DNA from: an uncultured Oscillibacter sp.
GTDB lineage: Bacteria; Bacillota; Clostridia; Oscillospirales; Oscillospiraceae
Direction of reading: 5' to 3'
Length of the DNA stretch: 26,344 nt
Assembly: GCA_910585245.1 (NCBI GenBank)
Contig: CAJUCO010000034.1
Span: 1-26,344 of the forward strand
Position 1 is the stretch's first letter. Each line of letters starts with the position of its first letter. The translations under genes were made by a program, and so were the position numbers. Positions 22,852-26,344 of this stretch are shown here, piece by piece. The notes under the pieces were generated by a model. The model saw only the letters and a list, made by a program, of their open reading frames with translations. It was not told the DNA's origin and did no database searches.

Positions 22852-23211
22852 TCACTCTCCGATTCCCTGTATCGCAATCTGCTCCAAAACGTCTTGCCCC
22901 CGCCCGGTCAGCGCCATGCTGCCGTGGAGCGGGAACTCCCGGTAGGCTCCATAGTCAAAGTTCTCCAACGGGATATCATAGTCCAGCCGGACCAGTCTTT
23001 TTCCCACAAGCGCCAAAATGGCGGCAGCATACTCTTCCCGGGGCCGTTCCCGGTCCTCCAGGTACACCGGAATTTTCATGTCATATGCCCCGGCAACCGG
23101 GAGAAAGGGCGTCTCTTCCAAGCGCCGCAGCAGCGCCAGTTCCGCCTCCGTCAAAAACAGCTCCTGTCCGCAACCGCATCCCCCGCAATCGCCGCATCCC
23201 TTACAGCCCAT
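22852..23211 (-). CDS. Small Cys-rich protein between mnmA and tcdA
   Basis: 119 residues of no family I can name. The first 14 carry five cysteines at positions 3, 6, 9, 12 and 14 (CxxCxxCxxCxC), fit for a metal or iron-sulfur centre or for sulfur relay. The remainder has a helix-rich, winged-helix-like feel (LTEAELALLRRLEETPFLPV, then ALTGRGQDVLEQIA), with no membrane segment. GGAGGGGG precedes its ATG, which lies inside the end of mnmA (11-bp overlap). Wedged between two tRNA-modification genes, it could supply sulfur or metal to MnmA, or be a small redox- or metal-sensing regulator. That is inference from position alone. Confidence 0.75.
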   Translation of the reverse strand: MGCKGCGDCGGCGCGQELFLTEAELALLRRLEETPFLPVAGAYDMKIPVYLEDRERPREEYAAAILALVGKRLVRLDYDIPLENFDYGAYREFPLHGSMALTGRGQDVLEQIAIQGIGE

Positions 23212-24289
23212 CTTCCCCCTCCTTTTCCTTCAAAACTTCCACAATGGTCCCGCCTCCCAAGACAACGTCACCGCCGTAAAACACCGCCGCCTGTCCCGGC
23301 GTCACTGCCCGCTGGGGCTGATCAAACACCAGGCGCACCCGGCCGCCGCTTTCCGGGCAAACCAGCGCCGCCTGCTCCTGTTGGCGAGAGCGGGTTTTGA
23401 CCCTCGCCCGCAATGGACCGTCCAGGCCCTCCAGCGCAATCCAATTTAGCTCCTCCACCAGAACCTCCCGGGCGTAGAGGGCGCTCTCCGGTCCCACGGT
23501 AACCGTGTTAGCTGCCATATCTTTCCCGCAAACATACACCGGCTTTCCCATAGACAGCCCCAGACCCTTTCGCTGCCCCAGCGTATAGCGGACCGCGCCC
23601 CGGTGCCGCCCCACAGACCGCCCTGTCCGGTCCAAAAAGTCCCCGGCCGGGAAGGTGATTCCGGTATAGGATTCCATGAAGGCGCCGTAATCACCGCCGG
23701 GAATAAAGCAAACATCCTGACTGTCTTGTCTCTTGGCATTGGTAAACCCAAGACTCTCCGCCAGTTCCCGGACCTGCCGCTTTTCCATGTTCCCCAGGGG
23801 AAACCGGACGCGAGCCAGCTGCTCTTGCGTCAAGGTGTAGAGGAAGTAGCTCTGATCTTTCCCAGCGTCCAGGGCCTTTTTCAGCCGCCAACGGCCTGTC
23901 TCCTCATCTCGGTCCACCCGGGCATAGTGGCCGGTGGCCACGCAAGTGAGTCCCCACCTATCCGCCTCTTCCAACAACCGGGAGAACTTCATACAACGGT
24001 TGCAGTCCACACAGGGGTTTGGCGTCCCCCCGGCCTGATAAACCCGGATAAACTTCTTGATGACGGCCTCTTCAAAGGCATCCGCCAAATCCAGCACCCT
24101 GAACGGGATGCCCAACCGCCGGCAGACAGAGTCCGCGTCTGCGGCGTTTCGTCCGTCGTCCGTTCTCAACAGGCGCATGGTGGCTCCCTGGCAACGGAAG
24201 CCCTCCTCCTGCATCAAATAAGCCGCCGCTGAGCTGTCTACGCCACCGCTCATGGCGATCAGCGCGCTTGCCTCTCTGTTTTCCCCCAT
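23201..24289 (-). CDS. mnmA: tRNA-specific 2-thiouridylase
   Basis: 362 residues, normal length. The PP-loop SGGVDSS (14-20) activates ATP; the catalytic cysteine pair is Cys96 in NPCVDCN and Cys194 in DVCFIPGG. TGHYAR and KDQSYFLYTL are family signatures. MnmA adds sulfur to U34 of tRNAs for Lys, Glu and Gln. Cys93 and Cys99 flank the first catalytic cysteine (NPCVDCNRC), giving an extra CxxC-like group near it, unlike the E. coli NPDVLCN version. GGAGG precedes the ATG. It leads a three-gene operon with a promoter 40 bp upstream. Confidence 0.93.
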   Translation of the reverse strand: MGENREASALIAMSGGVDSSAAAYLMQEEGFRCQGATMRLLRTDDGRNAADADSVCRRLGIPFRVLDLADAFEEAVIKKFIRVYQAGGTPNPCVDCNRCMKFSRLLEEADRWGLTCVATGHYARVDRDEETGRWRLKKALDAGKDQSYFLYTLTQEQLARVRFPLGNMEKRQVRELAESLGFTNAKRQDSQDVCFIPGGDYGAFMESYTGITFPAGDFLDRTGRSVGRHRGAVRYTLGQRKGLGLSMGKPVYVCGKDMAANTVTVGPESALYAREVLVEELNWIALEGLDGPLRARVKTRSRQQEQAALVCPESGGRVRLVFDQPQRAVTPGQAAVFYGGDVVLGGGTIVEVLKEKEGEDGL

Positions 24290-24327
24290 AGTATGCCTCC
24301 TGAATTGACGTTTCGTTTTCGGTCATC

Positions 24328-24356
24328 ATTATAGTACAATCCTGTCATTTTGTCAC
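24328..24356 (-). promoter_or_regulatory. Promoter of the mnmA operon
   Basis: GTGACA (24351-24356) and TATAAT (24328-24333) on the minus strand with a 17-bp spacer, about 40 bp before the mnmA start codon. Confidence 0.8.
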
Positions 24357-24923
24357 GTAATATGTGCGAACGCCTCGGAACCCATCCCCATCCTCTGCAA
24401 CATTCCTTTCATCCACCGTCTTTTTTCCAAAAGATCTTCCCCCTTTTCAACAAAAAACCTGCTTGTCCAGAGGAAGTTTCCAAAACAGGTGGAGAAATTT
24501 TCAGACCTAAAAGTTTTATGTAAACTTATTTCTGTGGAATCAGAAGGTGGAAAAGTTCATTTCAATTTTTTGAAAGCGGAATATCAACTGAAATTGCCCG
24601 AAACTTCGGGAAAACTTCCTGTGGAAAACTCTGTGGAAAGTGTGAACAACTCTTAGTAGAAGGGTTTTATAGATCGCTTTATGTAAATCTCACAAGAGCC
24701 TGTGGGTTTCTAGAGGAAGCAAGGGGAAACTTCGTGGAACCCGTGGAAAATGGGAAAACTTCGTCAGGAAAAAAACAATGGCCGTTCCTCGATCCGGTAG
24801 GAGCTTTACAAAAATACGTCAAAAACCGACAAAGTGCTCAATTAAAAACGCAAGATTTCTTGCGATAATACAAAATGTAATTGCAAACCCGGCGGAAGGA
24901 CGAAGGAAAATGCAAAAATAAGG
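24357..24923. other. AT-rich spacer with repeated GTGGAAA motifs
   Basis: No gene found in this long stretch. It is clearly more A/T-rich than its neighbours and contains at least six GTGGAA words (24533, 24547, 24620, 24632, 24733, 24742), two as TGTGGAAAA/G, one base from a DnaA box read in reverse. GGGAAAACTTC-type words recur next to them. It also has small palindromes, CCCGAA/TTCGGG (near 24598-24611) and CGCAAGA-TT-TCTTGCG (24849-24864). Confidence 0.5.
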
Positions 24924-24952
24924 TTGACGGAGGGAAAATTTTATGGTATGAT
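24924..24952 (+). promoter_or_regulatory. Promoter of tRNA-Thr
   Basis: TTGACG (24924-24929) and TATGAT (24947-24952) with a 17-bp spacer, about 60 bp before the tRNA. A closer TATAAT at 25010-25015 is too near the mature 5' end to be its -10. Confidence 0.65.
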
Positions 24953-25017
24953 AGCAATCGTCTTCCAGGGTTACCTTCACTTTTTCCAGGCGAGCACACT
25001 GATCGCCACTATAATTT

Positions 25018-25093
25018 GCTACTGTAGCTCAGTCGGTAGAGCAGCTGATTCGTAATCAGCAGGTCGTGTGTTCGAGTCACATCAGTAGCTCCA
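25018..25093 (+). tRNA. tRNA-Thr (anticodon CGT), CCA encoded
   Basis: A complete 76-base cloverleaf: acceptor GCTACTG/CAGTAGC, D-stem GCTC/GAGC, anticodon stem GCTGA/TCAGC with loop TTCGTAA, T-arm GTGTG-TTCGAGT-CACAT, discriminator T and encoded CCA. The anticodon CGT reads ACG (threonine). The integrase gene starts its tail 230 bp downstream, so this tRNA 3' end is the likely integration site. Confidence 0.96.
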
Positions 25094-25129
25094 GAAAGAG
25101 GCAAAAATCGAACGGTTTTTGCCTCTTTC
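25094..25129 (+). terminator. Terminator of tRNA-Thr
   Basis: GAAAGAGGCAAAAA (25094-25107) pairs with TTTTTGCCTCTTTC (25116-25129) over an 8-base loop, directly after CCA. Confidence 0.85.
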
Positions 25130-25149
25130 ATAACTTTTAACGCAAACAA

Positions 25150-25181
25150 TTGACCCGCTTCTCACTTCCGTTTTGACCCGC
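25150..25181 (+). repeat. Direct repeats, possible integrase arm sites
   Basis: TTGACCCGC occurs at 25150-25158 and 25173-25181, 23 bp apart. GACCCACA appears twice further on (25238-25245 and 25250-25257). Paired short repeats between an attachment site and an integrase gene can be arm-type binding sites; this is inference. Confidence 0.35.
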
Positions 25182-25268
25182 AAGGAGCTTTTCACATGTA
25201 CGCTCTATGGAGACGTTTCTCGCCGAGAAGCAGTCAAGACCCACAACCTGACCCACACGGGAAACGAC

Positions 25269-25303
25269 GCAAGAGCGCCGGATTTTATATCCGGCGCTCT
25301 TGC
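25269..25303 (-). terminator. Stem-loop after the integrase gene
   Basis: A perfect 15-bp stem (25269-25283 with 25289-25303) and a TTTAT loop, about 18 bp beyond the integrase stop. It has no clear T-run, so termination efficiency is uncertain. Confidence 0.55.
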
Positions 25304-25320
25304 TGTATCCCGTTTCTCTT

Positions 25321-26344
25321 TTACATCATCTGCTCCATAAACGCTCCTATTTTTTCCGCCGCTTCGTCCTGCGCCTGCCGTGTGGCGTGGGTGTAGGTGC
25401 GGAGGGTGAAGTCGGCGTCATAGTGCCCCAGCATACTGCTGACGGTTTTCACGTCCACACCGTTTTGCAACGCCATTGTCGCGAAGGTATGACGCAGGTC
25501 ATGGAAGCGTACCTTTTTACATCCGGCGTGTTTTAGGATCTTAGCCAGACGATGACTTGCGACAGACGGGGCTATCGGAGCGTCTTCTTTCTTTGGAGAA
25601 GGGAACATCCACCGGGAGAAAACTGTCTGTTTGTATTTTTTCAGTGCGGTGACCACTGCTGTTGGCAGGATCACACTCCGGATGGAGGCTTTGTTCTTCG
25701 GCGGCTGTATCAGCAGTTCACCTTTGATCTGACAGACCTGCCGCTCAATCCTCAGCTCGCCGGTGTTGAGATTCAGATCATCCCACTGGAGGGCCATCAG
25801 CTCCCCTACTAGAAGTCCGGTGGTCAGCTCCAGCAGGAACACTTCGTAGTAGCTCTCGGCCCTGGCTTGGATCAGCAGCTTTTGCAGTTCCTCCCGACTG
25901 AGCAGCCGCATCTCCATTCGTCTGGCCGGTGGGAGCTTACATTCCTCCGCCGGGTTGCGCACGATCAGCTTTTCGGTGACGGCCTTCTCCAGAGCCCTGC
26001 GGCACAGGCCGCAGCAGTGCCGTATCGTATTGGCGGAGAGTCCTTCCCCTCTGGACTCCCGGTATTCACTACGGCCATCTTGCCTCATCCAGTTTATGAA
26101 CTGCTGAATATCATTTGTGGTCAGCTTGTTCAGAGGAATGTCACCGAGCCTTGGGCGGATATACAGGCGGATATTATTTTCGTAGCCTGTCCGTGTGTTT
26201 GGCCGGACGGCGGGTTTACAGCAGGTCTCATACCAGAATGTCATCCACTCGCCGAAGGGCATATCTGCCCTGACCTTGACAGCGGTTGCGGGAACCACGG
26301 ACTCTTTCAGCGATTCCAGTTTCGCCACGCACTCCCCCTTGGTC
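25321..26344 (-). CDS. Tyrosine site-specific recombinase (integrase), partial, Arg1 replaced by Leu
   Basis: The frame is open to the right edge; the outermost residues TKGECVAKLESLKE look like the internal 'TKkEA..L' segment of Tn916-type integrases, so the start probably lies outside. Counting from the GTG at 26328: an SAM-like core-binding domain spans ~20-125 (PFGEWMTFWYETC, RPNTRTGYENNIRLYIRPRLG) and the catalytic domain ~140-320. Catalytic residues HxxR (H276, R279), H302 (LGH) and nucleophile Y312 (RTYTHAT) are present. The first arginine, expected in TGLRxGE, is leucine 173 (TGLLVGE; codon CTA at 25810-25812). It faces tRNA-Thr and would move an element lying to the right. Confidence 0.88.
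   Translation of the reverse strand, partial: TKGECVAKLESLKESVVPATAVKVRADMPFGEWMTFWYETCCKPAVRPNTRTGYENNIRLYIRPRLGDIPLNKLTTNDIQQFINWMRQDGRSEYRESRGEGLSANTIRHCCGLCRRALEKAVTEKLIVRNPAEECKLPPARRMEMRLLSREELQKLLIQARAESYYEVFLLELTTGLLVGELMALQWDDLNLNTGELRIERQVCQIKGELLIQPPKNKASIRSVILPTAVVTALKKYKQTVFSRWMFPSPKKEDAPIAPSVASHRLAKILKHAGCKKVRFHDLRHTFATMALQNGVDVKTVSSMLGHYDADFTLRTYTHATRQAQDEAAEKIGAFMEQMM

Noticed and set aside
24357..24923. A replication origin (oriC)
   Set aside because: No perfect DnaA boxes, and none of dnaA, dnaN, gyrB or rpmH nearby. Kept only as a motif cluster worth checking.
25010..25015. TATAAT just before tRNA-Thr as a promoter element
   Set aside because: Only 2-3 bases from the mature tRNA 5' end, so transcription could not start upstream of the gene from it.
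25196..25396. A 66-codon plus-strand open frame with AAGGAG upstream of its ATG
   Set aside because: The ribosome-like site is good, but most of it reads antisense through the integrase end and its terminator hairpin, with unlikely composition.

Overview
The window looks like chromosome of a GC-rich gut Clostridium relative, probably Oscillospiraceae-like (Flavonifractor/Lawsonibacter type). The pointers are strong AGGAGG-type ribosome sites, several TTG starts, Gram-positive promoters, an ECF-type thiamine transporter behind a TPP riboswitch, a lipoprotein-anchored ABC binding protein and a Tn916-like integrase. The genus is inference from gene content and base composition only.

Layout. (1) 1-3338, minus strand: a polyol/inositol-type module. 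It holds a partial IolH-like TIM-barrel isomerase, an IolG-like dehydrogenase with a promoter carrying a palindrome, and an SGLT-type sodium symporter. The symporter is divergent from (2) a LacI-family regulator (3720-4754). (3) 4928-9285, plus strand: a kinase related to the ROK family with an odd N-terminal extension, an N-acylglucosamine 2-epimerase, an RpiR regulator and a YesL/DUF624 membrane protein. (4) 9488-15164: an SGNH esterase divergent from a five-gene run encoding a sugar-binding lipoprotein, two ABC permeases, a YhcH/NanQ-like protein and N-acetylneuraminate lyase. Blocks 3 and 4 together make a sialic acid route: uptake, possible de-acetylation, cleavage to ManNAc, epimerisation to GlcNAc, and probable phosphorylation. 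No transporter ATPase is present, so a shared one would be needed. Block 4 is bracketed by two inverted copies of a ~119-bp double-hairpin repeat; two diverged relatives occur at 18453 and 22003.

(5) 15419-16325, minus: thiT with a complete TPP riboswitch, terminator and promoter. (6) 16361-18454, plus: a MoxR-type AAA ATPase and a CoxE-like VWA protein. (7) 18625-21897, minus: a 1023-residue protein with flagellin-like ends and a large beta-rich, GGAGIG-repeat centre. Upstream lies a perfect match to a flagellar sigma-D -10 element. (8) 22122-24356, minus: mnmA, a Cys-rich small protein and tcdA, overlapping or nearly so, behind one promoter. (9) 24357-25129: a long AT-rich spacer with repeated GTGGAAA motifs, then tRNA-Thr(CGT) and its terminator. 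(10) 25150-26344: the end of an integrated element, with a tyrosine recombinase whose first catalytic arginine appears to be leucine.

The strongest items for follow-up are the flagellin-like giant protein with its sigma-D-like promoter, the sialic acid cluster with its unusual kinase and flanking inverted repeats, and the arginine-less integrase.
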